From Desulfobulbus sp. (lineage in GTDB: Bacteria > Desulfobacterota > Desulfobulbia > Desulfobulbales > Desulfobulbaceae): DNA of 64,000 nucleotides. This document shows positions 39,810 through 50,088 of the stretch, in pieces. The notes under the pieces are model-generated. The model made no database searches and was not told the origin of the DNA. It saw nothing but the letters and a program-made list of their open reading frames with translations. Position 1 is the stretch's first letter; each line of letters opens with the position of its first letter. The position numbers and the translations under genes are program-made. The stretch is taken from positions 124,001-188,000 of the forward strand of contig WQZH01000002.1 of NCBI GenBank assembly GCA_009780825.1. Reading direction: 5' to 3'.

Positions 39810-40661
39810 TCAGCCCCAAAGCCGTTCCAGCAGGGACACATGATTGGTGCGGCGCAACTGCTTGAGCAAGTAAGAGAAATCGATACCGTAGCGCTGCTGG
39901 AAATCGGCGCTGCCTTTCCGAGCCTTCCTGATCGTTGTCCAGGGAATGTCGCCGGCAAACCCCAGCAGGATCACATTACTCCGCTTCCTGACCTGCATCC
40001 GCAGCAAACGGCCTTCGCATCCTTCCCAGGCCGCACGCGCGGCCTGCTCGTACACCGCCCGGTCGCCGCTCCACAGGTTCACGGCCAGTACGCCGTCAGG
40101 ATGCAGACGGGCGACAATTTTCCTGTACAGGGTGGGATCGAACAGGGCCGGCGCCATACATCCGGGCCCGAAAATGTCGAGGAAGGCGATGTGATAGCCG
40201 GAGGAGACAGAGGACCGGAGAAACGAAAGCGCATCCTGGTGGATGACCCGAAGCCCTTGCTGTTGCCGCGGCAGATGGAAGATGCGGTGGGCCAGATTGA
40301 TCACCAGCCGCTCTTTCTCCACGACATCGATCCGGGCGCCGGGGTGGTGGTGGAGCAGGAAATGCGGGAGAGCGCCGCCTCCCAAACCGATGACGAGGAA
40401 GGAGCTCGGCCGGGGATGGAGCAGCAGCGCGGTGGCCATCCACTGGGTATAGGCAAGCTGCAATGCCCAAGGCCTGCCGAGATCGATGCTGGTCTGGCTT
40501 TCCTCGGTGCCGAAACGCAGGGTGCGCACCCCGTTCTCGTCGGTGACCAGCACAGGGTGCTCGCCGGTCCAACCGCTGTACACCAACTGGCGCACCGGGT
40601 CCGCTCCGACAAAAAAGGCTGCGGCACCGAACATTCGATGCCACAGCCCGCAAAGAGTCAT
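39810..40661 (-). CDS. Spermidine synthase-like methyltransferase-fold protein
   Basis: A 283-aa soluble protein of the spermine/spermidine synthase superfamily. The nucleotide-binding glycine loop is FLVIGLGGGALPHFLLHH near residue 88, followed by IDVVEKE with the acidic ribose-binding residue and HIAFLDIFG near 133. Many bacterial SpeE-like proteins lack true aminopropyltransferase activity, and the polyamine-binding motifs are not evident here, so the substrate is left open. It lies 117 bp downstream of yajC on the same strand, where secD would often be found. Confidence 0.75.
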   Translation of the reverse strand: MTLCGLWHRMFGAAAFFVGADPVRQLVYSGWTGEHPVLVTDENGVRTLRFGTEESQTSIDLGRPWALQLAYTQWMATALLLHPRPSSFLVIGLGGGALPHFLLHHHPGARIDVVEKERLVINLAHRIFHLPRQQQGLRVIHQDALSFLRSSVSSGYHIAFLDIFGPGCMAPALFDPTLYRKIVARLHPDGVLAVNLWSGDRAVYEQAARAAWEGCEGRLLRMQVRKRSNVILLGFAGDIPWTTIRKARKGSADFQQRYGIDFSYLLKQLRRTNHVSLLERLWG

Positions 40662-40778
40662 AAAAGAACTGCCTGGTCGGAAGCGATCCGCCGGAAGAAG
40701 GCGATCACCAGCCGGAGGCAGTACACAGGATCAGATCGTTTTCATGCACGATGAAAATCAGTTACATCCCTTGAGGCC

Positions 40779-41117
40779 TCAGCCGCCGCTTTTGGCCGGG
40801 GCCTGCTTCTCGGCCTCGGCGACCGAACCGGCAATGGCGCTGCGGCTGACCTTAATCCGCACGTTCTCGGCGATTTCCAAGGTGACGACCGTGTCGGTCA
40901 GGCTGGCGATCACCCCGTGGATGCCGCCGCCGGTAATCACTCGGTCGCCCTTTTTGAGGTTGGCCAGGTAGTTCTGGTGCTCCTTGGCTTTTTTCTGCTG
41001 CGGCCGGATGAGCAAAAAATAAAAAACGACAAAGATGAGAATCAACGGCGCAAATTGGGCAATGCTCGCCATTCCCGCAGGTGCCGCTGCGTCAGCGGCC
41101 CAGGCAACTCCACTCAT
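40779..41117 (-). CDS. yajC: Preprotein translocase accessory subunit YajC
   Basis: A 112-aa inner-membrane protein of the SecDF-YajC complex. One hydrophobic helix (LILIFVVFYFLLIRP near residues 25-40) is followed by the signature QQKKAKEHQNYLANLKKGDRV-type region and GGGIHGVIASL. The start has GGAGG 9 nt upstream. It follows tgt after 20 bp, the usual tgt-yajC pairing. SecD and SecF, normally next, are absent here. Confidence 0.95.
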   Translation of the reverse strand: MSGVAWAADAAAPAGMASIAQFAPLILIFVVFYFLLIRPQQKKAKEHQNYLANLKKGDRVITGGGIHGVIASLTDTVVTLEIAENVRIKVSRSAIAGSVAEAEKQAPAKSGG

Positions 41118-41137
41118 GGACTTTCCTCCAATTCAAC

Positions 41138-42265
<1,128 letters not shown>

Positions 42266-42278
42266 AGCGAAGCTGGAA

Positions 42279-42701
42279 TCACTCGACACGGAGAACCGTA
42301 ACCTCGCAATGCAGGACCTGGCCGGCAAGCGGATGGTTAAAGTCGACGGTCGCGGTCGTCTCTCCGATGGCGCTCACCACTCCCTGCAATTCCTCTCCCT
42401 GCGGACCGACCGCCGTGAGCACCGAGCCTGACTGCCGGGCTTCCTCGGGCACGTGCGAGAGGGGCACCTCGATCAGGGCGTCTTGACTGGCTGCCCCGTA
42501 TCCATCTTCGGGCTGGATGCTCACCCTGAAAGAATCGCCCGCTTTCTTCCCTGCCAAGGCCTGCTCCAAGCCGGCAAGAAGCTGCTCCTCGCCATGCGTG
42601 TAGGTGAGCGGTTCGCCATCCGTGCTGGATTCCACGGTCTCACCGCTCTCCAGGGTCAGGGTATAGGTGATGGTCACGGTGCTGCCTTGGCTGATAATCA
42701 T
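42279..42701 (-). CDS. FKBP-type peptidyl-prolyl isomerase, SlyD-like
   Basis: A 140-aa protein that catalyses proline isomerisation. The start at 42701 (MIISQGSTVTITYTL) has GAGG upstream. Residues include LESGETVESS, the catalytic GLEQALAGKKAGDSFRVSIQPEDGYG block near 43-68, and an inserted chaperone flap (IEVPLSHVPEEARQSG to VVSAIGE) before DFNHPLAGQVLHCEV, the SlyD/FkpB arrangement. The His/Cys-rich metal tail of E. coli SlyD is missing. It precedes tgt by 13 bp and probably shares its mRNA. Confidence 0.92.
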   Translation of the reverse strand: MIISQGSTVTITYTLTLESGETVESSTDGEPLTYTHGEEQLLAGLEQALAGKKAGDSFRVSIQPEDGYGAASQDALIEVPLSHVPEEARQSGSVLTAVGPQGEELQGVVSAIGETTATVDFNHPLAGQVLHCEVTVLRVE

Positions 42702-42840
42702 GATGTCCTCAATGGAAGAAAAGACCGGCCGGATTGCCCCAGCCGGCGGCGTGCGCACAGCTATATCCTGCCCGCCGGACAATTGCAAGACCGCTTTGCC
42801 CGCCGCGTTGCGGCCGATCCGCCGGTGGACCAGCTCTCGA

Positions 42841-43905
42841 TCAGGAGAGCAGGGCGGCCAGTCGCCGCTCAAGTTCACTCCGCTGCCTGTGGATCGAACG
42901 ATTGAGGTAGAGCTGGACCAGAGCCCGATGCAGGTTTTCTCCTGCCCGGTTGACCTTGAAATAGCGATTGCCTTCCAGGTGATCAGTGAAGAAACGCAGG
43001 CCAAGCTCGAAACTGATCAGGGCAGCGGCATCCACCAGCAGCTCCCGGTCCGCCAGCGCCAACAGATGAGCAGCCCGGCGCAGATAGCCGGTCATCAACC
43101 CCTGGAACATCTCCGGGGCAAAGACAACGGCCTTGGGGTCGGCTTGATGCTCGCCCAGCGGATTGCAGCAGGAGCGCAGGCAGTCGCCCAGATCGTGGAG
43201 CAGGAGGCCGGGCTTGACGGTATCGAAATCAATCAAACTCACTGCCCGGTCTTCCTTGGCGGCGAAGAGGAAGTTGGCCGCCTTGGGGTCGCCGTGGATT
43301 ACTCTTTGGCTGAGCCGGTCCCTGGCGTCTTCGAGGACCGAGGCCGTTGGCCGCAGGAGTTCGATCATTTCGCGGCACGACGATTCCCCTCGGTCGCCGC
43401 TCCAGGTCATGCCCCGGCAAACCGCGTCATACCACTCCAGATAACGGGGGGTGACATGGAAATCGGGCAGTGGATCGGCCAGGAGATCAGGATTGAGATC
43501 AGCGGTCAGGAGATGAAAAAAGCCCAGCAGGTCACCGACCGCCTCGGCCTGGGCCGGGGTCGTCAGGCTGGCCAGGGTGCGGGTCTGCTCAAGATAGGTC
43601 AACAGCCGCCAGCAGCAACCAGAGGCATCGAGATAGTGGTTCCGGCCATCAGGGGCGGCAACCAGCCGGAAAAAAACAAGGCCAGGCACAGCGGATCGGC
43701 CAAGATGCGTGGTCACCAACTGCATATTGACCATCACTGCCGCCAGATCGGGAAACACCTGGGGATGCAGCCGTTGCAGGACCAAGTGCCTGCCATGGGC
43801 CAGCGTCACCCGCCAGGTGTCGTTGATATTGCCCAGACCCAGAGGCTCAAGGGCGCGGATGGGCTGTCCCGGCAGGAAAAACGCCAGGGCGGAGCGGGCG
43901 GTCAT
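42841..43905 (-). CDS. Aminoglycoside phosphotransferase-fold small-molecule kinase
   Basis: A 354-aa protein of the APH/choline kinase superfamily. The nucleotide loop region LGLGNINDTWRV near residue 23 and the Brenner motif RVIHGDPKAANFLF near 205, followed by the metal-binding SLIDFDTV near 225, show a full catalytic core. The GNINDT start and layout are closer to N-acetylhexosamine 1-kinase (NahK)-like and sugar kinases than to antibiotic kinases. The substrate is not assigned. The ATG at 43905 is preferred over a TTG 12 bp earlier. Confidence 0.8.
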   Translation of the reverse strand: MTARSALAFFLPGQPIRALEPLGLGNINDTWRVTLAHGRHLVLQRLHPQVFPDLAAVMVNMQLVTTHLGRSAVPGLVFFRLVAAPDGRNHYLDASGCCWRLLTYLEQTRTLASLTTPAQAEAVGDLLGFFHLLTADLNPDLLADPLPDFHVTPRYLEWYDAVCRGMTWSGDRGESSCREMIELLRPTASVLEDARDRLSQRVIHGDPKAANFLFAAKEDRAVSLIDFDTVKPGLLLHDLGDCLRSCCNPLGEHQADPKAVVFAPEMFQGLMTGYLRRAAHLLALADRELLVDAAALISFELGLRFFTDHLEGNRYFKVNRAGENLHRALVQLYLNRSIHRQRSELERRLAALLS

Positions 43906-43996
43906 CAATGGCGGCAACTCATGTCAGCCGCCATTTTTTCAAACCGCCTGACAACGCTGTCGCTTCGCAGCATGCTCCCGACCTGATCGCCCATGC

Positions 43997-46900
43997 TCAG
44001 AAGTCGAAGCGGTATCCGCCCTTGATCGCCCAAGGAGCGTTGAACTGGCTGCCGTTAGAGCGTTCCAGATCAATGAACAGTTTGTGCGCATTCGCCAGCC
44101 GCGCTGTTGCTCCCACCCCATAGACGATCCAACTGTCCCTCAAGCTGTCCTGCACATGGACGCCATCGAGCGCGACCCCGATATCGCCGTTAAATTCACG
44201 GACACCGGATACCTTGGCGTAGATATCCAGCGGCGTATCAGCCTTTTTGGTTTCATAGCCTACGAGAAGACCGACACGGCCCAGAAGCGAATGCAGCCGA
44301 TCGGCATTCACCAGCAGGCCATTGGAGGCGACCACATCGCCTCCGCTCAGGTTTTGGCTGCTCAATTGGAGCTGTGGTTCAATATGAAACCCTTCGTCAC
44401 CAGAACCGAAATGAAACCGGTAACCTGTTTCAACAGAAGCGCCCAAACCTCTGGTGCGCAGAGAATTTGCGCTCACTCTGGTGCCTTGCGTGGTGAGCAC
44501 GTCAAAGTCATTGTCCATCCACATATAGCGGACCATCGCATCAACATACCATCCTTGTGCACCAATATACGTTCCATATATTGCAGCGCTTTTGGAATTC
44601 TCACTGCCTTTGCCGGTAGGATAATCCACATCGCCTCTCGCGAACGATCCCATAAACCCTACGTACATCTCGCCGCAGGAAGCACCGCAAATTTCGAGTT
44701 TACGATCAGCTCCCGCCTGCATTCCCCAGTAGGACATATCGAACCCATGGAGGAAGTAGCTGTCGCCGCCTCCCTGGAGGAAGTTGCCGCTGCGCCCTTC
44801 ATAGGAACCGCCAAATCCTTTGGCCCAAAGACCGGAACTCCCGGGGTCCTGGCGCAGATCCCCCAAACGTTGGACGAGGGCCTGGGTTTCCGCGTAGGCG
44901 AGCAGATACTGGGCGGCCACACCCTCGATTGCTGCGGAACCATCCTGCGAAGTGCTCCCAATGCCCTGCAGAAACCAGGTATTGGTTGTTCCGTCCAGGT
45001 TGTTGTGCAGGGCGTATTGGAAGCCGCCCAGATCAGTGGCCGCAATGGGCTGGCCATGGATATTGGTCAGGTTGAATGTCAGGTTATTGGATGCGTTGGT
45101 GCCATTGGCGTAAATTAAATCAATTTTTTCGCTGCCGGTCACCACTCCTGTGCTTGCGTCCAGCACCGCGACATTGTGATGATGCACTGCCGCCGAATCC
45201 ACATCGTTGATGATTACATTATCCGCTGTCGAGGTGGTGGGGTCGGCGCGAAGGACAAAGAGCGAGCCATCGGCGGTGGTGAGCAGGTTGCCGATGGTGA
45301 TTTTGGTGCCCGGATGAGCGCCCTGCTGCACTGCAATCGTTGACGCGTTATCCAACGATAAGGTCGTCACGGTCGAATCCTTGGTCACATCCCAACGGGT
45401 GTCGGTGAAAGACATATTGAGCGTTGACGAGTTGACGCCCACATCCGTGCCGCCGGTCAACACCGAACCGGATTTAAAGGTCAAATCAATAGCGCCGTAA
45501 TCATCGGCGACAATATCACCTGTGATGTTATACTTACCGGCCCCGGTAACTTTACCGAGTAATGCATCGCTGGTGCCGCCAGCCCGAATCGCCACGGCGT
45601 CTTTCGCCGTACCCACCGCAATGGTGGCGCCTTGCAGTTCAATGGTGCCGCCAGCCGCAAGCAGGGCATCGGCTCCGTTTCCGGTGGTGGTGATGGATGC
45701 GTTGTCGCCCAGGCTCACCTTGCCGCTACTCTCGGCAAAAACTCCGTACGAACTGCTCCCCGCGGTGTTAACGGTCAGATCATTGCCGGCAGTAATGATT
45801 GAATTGGCGCCGGACGCATACAAGCCATACGCATTTGTCGTCGTACTGGTGGACCATGAACCAGTGCTGGTGGTTTCTACTGTGACATGATCTCCCAGCA
45901 CAACCCTGCCGCCATTGTATGCATAGGCACCCCAAGAATTGGCGCCTCCCAGTGTAATCGTCGAGTTATTGCCCAGCGTAACGGTCGAGCCGGATGTTGC
46001 ATCGCCTAGATAGGCATAGAGTCCATACGTCCCATAATTATCAGACCAGATGGTGGCGTCATTGCCAATCGTTACGGTTGAATATGAAGAATCGCCACGA
46101 AACCCGGCCCGGACAATGTAGTTTGTGTCGCGGCTTGATTGTGGTGCAGAGCCAATTTGCACGCCGATGGATGCATGGTCGCCAATGTTGATGGTGGAGC
46201 CGTTCCGCGCCAATACCGCACCACGATGGTATGGATCGGTGGGGTCATCATCTTCATTGATGATTTTTGCATAATTGCCAATGGTAATATCTGAATTATG
46301 CCATGCAAGGACAACAGCCTCTTCACCTCCGTAAATATTTCCCTTTAAGGTGGCATTATCTCCAACTACAACATGACTCCCTTGCTCAGCCATAATAGCT
46401 ATTCCAGTTGTTCCCAGATAGACATTGACCGTTGAGTTGTCTCCTATACGAATGGTGCCGCCGTTGTAGACATATAATCCATCATTAAATGCTCCGTCTA
46501 TATCTACCTTATCCAGGATAATCTGCCCGCCATCCGCCGCATGCAGTCCATATGTGCCTAATCCGTATCCTGGCGGCGGGGATACGCCATCTGCAATCCG
46601 CAATGTAATGGTCGTGCCTGGATCACTTGTTACCGTTTGCCCGGAAGATGTTGCGCCCAGCACGAAGTAATTAGGAAAATCTCCCTGGGTTAATGTTAAC
46701 GTTGAATCCTCGGTAAAATGACGGCTGCCGGTTAAAGGCGGTCCTGATATGGTAAGCGCCCACGCCGATCCAACAGAGAGAAAACAGGTCAAAAATGCAA
46801 TCGACCCTGTTCGTTTTGCGTTTGCGGCAAACAGAACATAGCCATGTTGCTTCATCCATGATTCCAACCAAGGCTTCATATTAAAAAATACTTTCATCAT
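43997..46900 (-). CDS. Type V autotransporter, pertactin-like
   Basis: About 967 aa. The N-terminus is long and basic before a hydrophobic core (GSIAFLTCFLSVGSAWA), an extended signal typical of autotransporters. Residues about 60-640 are a repetitive beta-helix passenger, with many G-D-N-A-S/T-I or G-D-N-S-T-V turns spaced 20-40 residues apart. The C-terminal 280 residues are an autotransporter beta-barrel (LRQDPGSSGLWAKGFGG start; end GGYRFDF with terminal Phe). The start is taken at the paired ATGs 46900/46897 after GGGA. The passenger has no protease or lipase motif, so adhesion or surface coating is the likely role. It is transcribed alone, with a MITE copy 62 bp upstream. Confidence 0.92.
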   Translation of the reverse strand: MMKVFFNMKPWLESWMKQHGYVLFAANAKRTGSIAFLTCFLSVGSAWALTISGPPLTGSRHFTEDSTLTLTQGDFPNYFVLGATSSGQTVTSDPGTTITLRIADGVSPPPGYGLGTYGLHAADGGQIILDKVDIDGAFNDGLYVYNGGTIRIGDNSTVNVYLGTTGIAIMAEQGSHVVVGDNATLKGNIYGGEEAVVLAWHNSDITIGNYAKIINEDDDPTDPYHRGAVLARNGSTINIGDHASIGVQIGSAPQSSRDTNYIVRAGFRGDSSYSTVTIGNDATIWSDNYGTYGLYAYLGDATSGSTVTLGNNSTITLGGANSWGAYAYNGGRVVLGDHVTVETTSTGSWSTSTTTNAYGLYASGANSIITAGNDLTVNTAGSSSYGVFAESSGKVSLGDNASITTTGNGADALLAAGGTIELQGATIAVGTAKDAVAIRAGGTSDALLGKVTGAGKYNITGDIVADDYGAIDLTFKSGSVLTGGTDVGVNSSTLNMSFTDTRWDVTKDSTVTTLSLDNASTIAVQQGAHPGTKITIGNLLTTADGSLFVLRADPTTSTADNVIINDVDSAAVHHHNVAVLDASTGVVTGSEKIDLIYANGTNASNNLTFNLTNIHGQPIAATDLGGFQYALHNNLDGTTNTWFLQGIGSTSQDGSAAIEGVAAQYLLAYAETQALVQRLGDLRQDPGSSGLWAKGFGGSYEGRSGNFLQGGGDSYFLHGFDMSYWGMQAGADRKLEICGASCGEMYVGFMGSFARGDVDYPTGKGSENSKSAAIYGTYIGAQGWYVDAMVRYMWMDNDFDVLTTQGTRVSANSLRTRGLGASVETGYRFHFGSGDEGFHIEPQLQLSSQNLSGGDVVASNGLLVNADRLHSLLGRVGLLVGYETKKADTPLDIYAKVSGVREFNGDIGVALDGVHVQDSLRDSWIVYGVGATARLANAHKLFIDLERSNGSQFNAPWAIKGGYRFDF

Positions 46901-46961
46901 AGGACATTCCCGCCAGCTCATAAAAATTGAATACAAAATGATCGCAACTGTTTCTATCTGA

Positions 46962-47141
46962 TATTAATGAGTACGTTATTCACCGAACACAGACCAGAGT
47001 TTTTTCTGTCATTTCGACGAGCACAGCGAGGAGAAATCTATAAATACTTCCGTAAGTTCTCGCGCAAGCCAAGGAGATTTCCCCCTTTGGTCGAAATGAC
47101 GAAACAAGGGCTGTTGTTCGGTGATTAATGACCATATTCAT
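46962..47141. repeat. MITE-like dispersed repeat, copy 2 (inverted relative to copy 1)
   Basis: A 180-bp element nearly identical to the reverse complement of 5348-5528. It has the same terminal TATTAAT at its left end, CACCGAACA 19 bp inside the left end and TGTTCGGTG at the matching place on the right, with a degenerate right terminus (ATATTCAT). It lies immediately upstream of the autotransporter start and could affect its expression. It has no coding content. Confidence 0.75.
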
Positions 47142-47681
47142 AGTTTGCATATACAGACGATGCGGCACTGCTTTTGAACAAGTGCGCCGCAAACTGCTGT
47201 CCCATAATTTTTTCCACAGTTGCATCTGCAAAAAAAATCAGCATATTGCCCCGATGGCTGGGCAAAAAATCCCATTCGCCCATCGTGATGCCCCATACCG
47301 TCCAGGGGAGAGAGGAGCCTCTTTGTTTGCGCTTACCTCATGCCCGCGTGTCGGAAGCATTTAATATACCATACGCTGTCAAATTGTAATAATTATTGTT
47401 CTGATATTAACTCATTATATTTCCGATTGATTGCCCGACTAATGAGTATTCTTGTTATTCATCAGAGTAATATCTTGGCGCCCCCTCTCTCTTAGCCGTA
47501 CCGCTTCGCTAATCGCAGCGCACACCTTAAAATAACGATGCAATTCGCATCAACACCCGCGCCTTCATCTGCAAAAATGGCTCTGGAGTTTGCCGAAAAA
47601 AGCCGCCGTAGTCTTTGCCGACGAGAGGACAGTGTCAGCGGCAGCAGAGGAAGCCGAGGAGACGGCCAACGTCAGCTCGCC
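47142..47681. other. AT-rich intergenic region, nothing recognised
   Basis: These 540 bp between the MITE copy and the end of the EAL-HDOD gene include an AT-rich part (47370-47470) without ribosome sites or credible ORFs. I find no tRNA, hairpin terminator or transposase remnant. It may carry the distal part of the autotransporter promoter region. Confidence 0.4.
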
Positions 47682-48917
47682 TCAATCTTGTTTGAGAAAA
47701 TTCTTTGCGAACGCATCCGCCCAGGTCAGCGCCGTGAAATAGGCATCGATCATCGCTCCTGGCACGATGCCGAGCTGGGTGAGATGGGCTGCGCATTCCT
47801 GAAATTCGCCTTTTTCGTAGGCGGTGACGGCCTGAATATAGGGAGCGAGCGGCCCGGAGCGCTGGTTGAGGGCATCTTTCAGGTCATCGGTGAGCGGTAA
47901 TGTCGAGGTGAGCTCGGCCATGGGCATATCAAGCATGGCATCGAGCAAGGAGAAGAGACCGAGAAGAAAAAGCTGGGATTCGTCCGCCTGCCCGCTGCGG
48001 GAAGAAGCGGCCAGGAGTTGGCACAGCCGCGCCCTGACCATCGACAGGCGCATGAGTTCCGAAGATTTGCCCACGGAGAGTTCCGAGATCGCGGCCAGAG
48101 AAACAAACTGCCGGACGCCGCTTTCGCCCAAATAGGCCAAAGCGTAGCGGATTGAAGTGACGTTACGGGGCAACGCATAGTAGGCGGAGTTGATATAGCG
48201 GAAAAGTTTGTAGGAAAGCGCGACGTCCGGAGTCACCATCCCTTCGATTCTGCGCAGATCGACTGCCGGCTGGCAGACTTCGGCCAGGAGGTTGAGCAGA
48301 ACGACTTTCACGGTATCAATGGTCTTGTTTTTAAGCACCTCCGGCTTGTCGAGGAAATATCCTTGGAAATAGCTGAATCCTAACGACTGCGCGAGTTGGA
48401 ACTCCTGATAATTCTCGATTTTTTCGGCAAGCCAGGCAACATCCGGATAACGTTGCATCCTGGCCATGCTGTCGGCCAGCCGCCCAAGGTCGATTGCCCG
48501 CAGGTCGACCTTGACGATATCCATCAGGGGAATCAGCTGTTCGGACTGGGCATTGAAGTCAAAGTCATCCAGGGCCAGGGTATATCCTTGCGCCTTCAAT
48601 TCCTTGCAGGCCTCAAAAACCTGGGGGGAAGGGAGAATCGATTCAAGGATTTCGACGATGCAGCGCTGCCGGGGCAACTGGAGCGGGGTCTTGTTGAGGA
48701 GGTGGTTCTCGGTGAAGTTGATCAGAGCCCGATGAGGGCCGGTTATCGCATCCAGACCGATGTTGAACAGGACATGGGCCAGAACACCATGGGTGGCTTC
48801 GTCGCTGTCCATGCGTTCAGGGAAGGTGTTGTCCATGCTCGACCGAAAAAGCACTTCATAGGCGAAGAGGCGCTTCTGGCGGTCGAAGATGGGTTGCCTT
48901 GCAATATAAACAAACAT
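47682..48917 (-). CDS. EAL-HDOD (YuxH-type) signalling protein with degenerate EAL
   Basis: A 411-aa cytoplasmic protein. Residues 1-200 form an EAL-like domain beginning YIARQPIFDRQKRLFAYEVLFR. The catalytic Glu-Ala-Leu is EVL, and later metal ligands of active c-di-GMP phosphodiesterases are missing (LALDDFDF remains), so it is probably not an enzyme. Residues about 205-400 are an HDOD domain (VALSYKLFRYINSAYYAL, IRYALAYLGESGVRQFVSLAAI). EAL-HDOD proteins act as c-di-GMP-linked adaptors in motility and development. It is encoded alone; no partner is seen. Confidence 0.88.
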   Translation of the reverse strand: MFVYIARQPIFDRQKRLFAYEVLFRSSMDNTFPERMDSDEATHGVLAHVLFNIGLDAITGPHRALINFTENHLLNKTPLQLPRQRCIVEILESILPSPQVFEACKELKAQGYTLALDDFDFNAQSEQLIPLMDIVKVDLRAIDLGRLADSMARMQRYPDVAWLAEKIENYQEFQLAQSLGFSYFQGYFLDKPEVLKNKTIDTVKVVLLNLLAEVCQPAVDLRRIEGMVTPDVALSYKLFRYINSAYYALPRNVTSIRYALAYLGESGVRQFVSLAAISELSVGKSSELMRLSMVRARLCQLLAASSRSGQADESQLFLLGLFSLLDAMLDMPMAELTSTLPLTDDLKDALNQRSGPLAPYIQAVTAYEKGEFQECAAHLTQLGIVPGAMIDAYFTALTWADAFAKNFLKQD

Positions 48918-49165
48918 CGTCCGCTTATGCCCCGCGTTGAATAAATGCGATCAATTTTCTGCCGGCAAAGAGGTTGAAACGCAAGGGCTGGAAAATTTTT
49001 GATATGCCTGATCCGGCGTTAGCTTTGAGAAGGACTAACATGTTATACATTTCGGATCTCTCCGGGCAAGCTACAAGGCGGCTAACCCAAGGATGATTTT
49101 AATGTATTAATATTCATTATCAAACTATTTTTATTCCTATCATGATTGCGTTATGTGGTAGTGCA

Positions 49166-49189
49166 AATTATATTCGTCGAGTCATAATT
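49166..49189. promoter_or_regulatory. AT-rich inverted repeat upstream of rubrerythrin
   Basis: AATTAT (49166-49171) and ATAATT (49184-49189) form an inverted repeat with a 12-bp spacer about 40 bp before the rubrerythrin start. Rubrerythrin is a classic PerR target in sulfate reducers, so this is a candidate operator, but the sequence is not a standard Per box. Confidence 0.25.
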
Positions 49190-49229
49190 GAACGACGCAC
49201 CATAAATACACTCAATAGAGGGAAATGCC

Positions 49230-49730
49230 ATGTCCACAACCCAAGACAATTTGCAGGAAGCGTTTGCCGGAGAAAGCCAGGCGAATCAAAAGTATCGCGC
49301 ATTTGCCAAAAAGGCGGAACAGGACGGATTTGTCAACATCGCCAAACTTTTCAGAACCACCGCCGAGGCCGAACGCATTCATGCCGAAGGGCATCTCAAG
49401 GCCTTGGATATGATCGCCTCGACCGCTGAAAATCTGCAGGCCGCCATTGATGGCGAAACCTACGAGTTTACCGAGATGTATCCGCCAATGGTCGAGAAGG
49501 CCGTGACTGATGGTCACAAGGCGAAAACCATGTTCAAATTTGCCGTCGCTGCGGAAGCTGTTCATGCCCAGATCTATACCAAGGCGCTGGAGGCAGTAAA
49601 AAAGGGGGTGGACCTGGATGTCAGCGCATTTTATCTCTGCCCGGTGTGCGGCCACATCGAATTGGGAGCGGCCCCGGAAAAATGCCCGATATGCGGCGCC
49701 AAGCAGACCATATTCACGCAGGTTGCCTGA
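49230..49730 (+). CDS. rbr: Rubrerythrin
   Basis: A 166-aa non-haem diiron peroxidase that reduces hydrogen peroxide in anaerobes. The ferritin-like part has the iron ligands in FAGESQANQKY near residue 15, AEAERIHAEGH near 50, and AVAAEAVHAQIY near 110. The C-terminal rubredoxin-like domain has CPVCGHIE near 138 and CPICGAKQ near 153. The length and short spacing mark it as the compact form without the long N-terminal extension. A strong terminator follows, so it is monocistronic. Confidence 0.96.
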   Translation: MSTTQDNLQEAFAGESQANQKYRAFAKKAEQDGFVNIAKLFRTTAEAERIHAEGHLKALDMIASTAENLQAAIDGETYEFTEMYPPMVEKAVTDGHKAKTMFKFAVAAEAVHAQIYTKALEAVKKGVDLDVSAFYLCPVCGHIELGAAPEKCPICGAKQTIFTQVA

Positions 49731-49786
49731 CAGTAAACAAATAATTCCATCATCTTTCCCACCCGCAGCACCCTCCTGCCCACCCT

Positions 49787-49820
49787 GACCGGGAGCGGTA
49801 GCACCGCTCCCCGGTTTTTA
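49787..49820 (+). terminator. Terminator of rubrerythrin
   Basis: GGGAGCGGT and ACCGCTCCC pair around a 3-nt loop, extended by outer ACC/GGT, and are followed by five T. It lies 57 bp after the stop. Confidence 0.9.
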
Positions 49821-50088
49821 TCCCCCTTCCGGCGACAAGCATCTCGACCGGGAAAATACGCGGCCACCAACAGGCATCTTGCCGCCGCGGCTCAAGGAGA
49901 CTTGGCCGTTCTCGGGCTGATTGAGGGCGATCAGCACCCACAGCCGGTATATGCTGGCTTTTTCCTTAAGAAAAGTTGCTTCGGCGGCTTGCGGATTCCG
50001 TGGGAAAAATATATCTTGCGCACCGCATTGCGTGTTGCCCTGAAGGGCTGCTGATCCTGTCCTCAATCTTTCGCGTATCTCGACCGCC

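Noticed and set aside
42841..43905. Antibiotic (aminoglycoside) resistance gene
   Set aside because: The fold is shared by many small-molecule kinases and the sequence resembles sugar-kinase members; no resistance-specific motif or mobile context is present.
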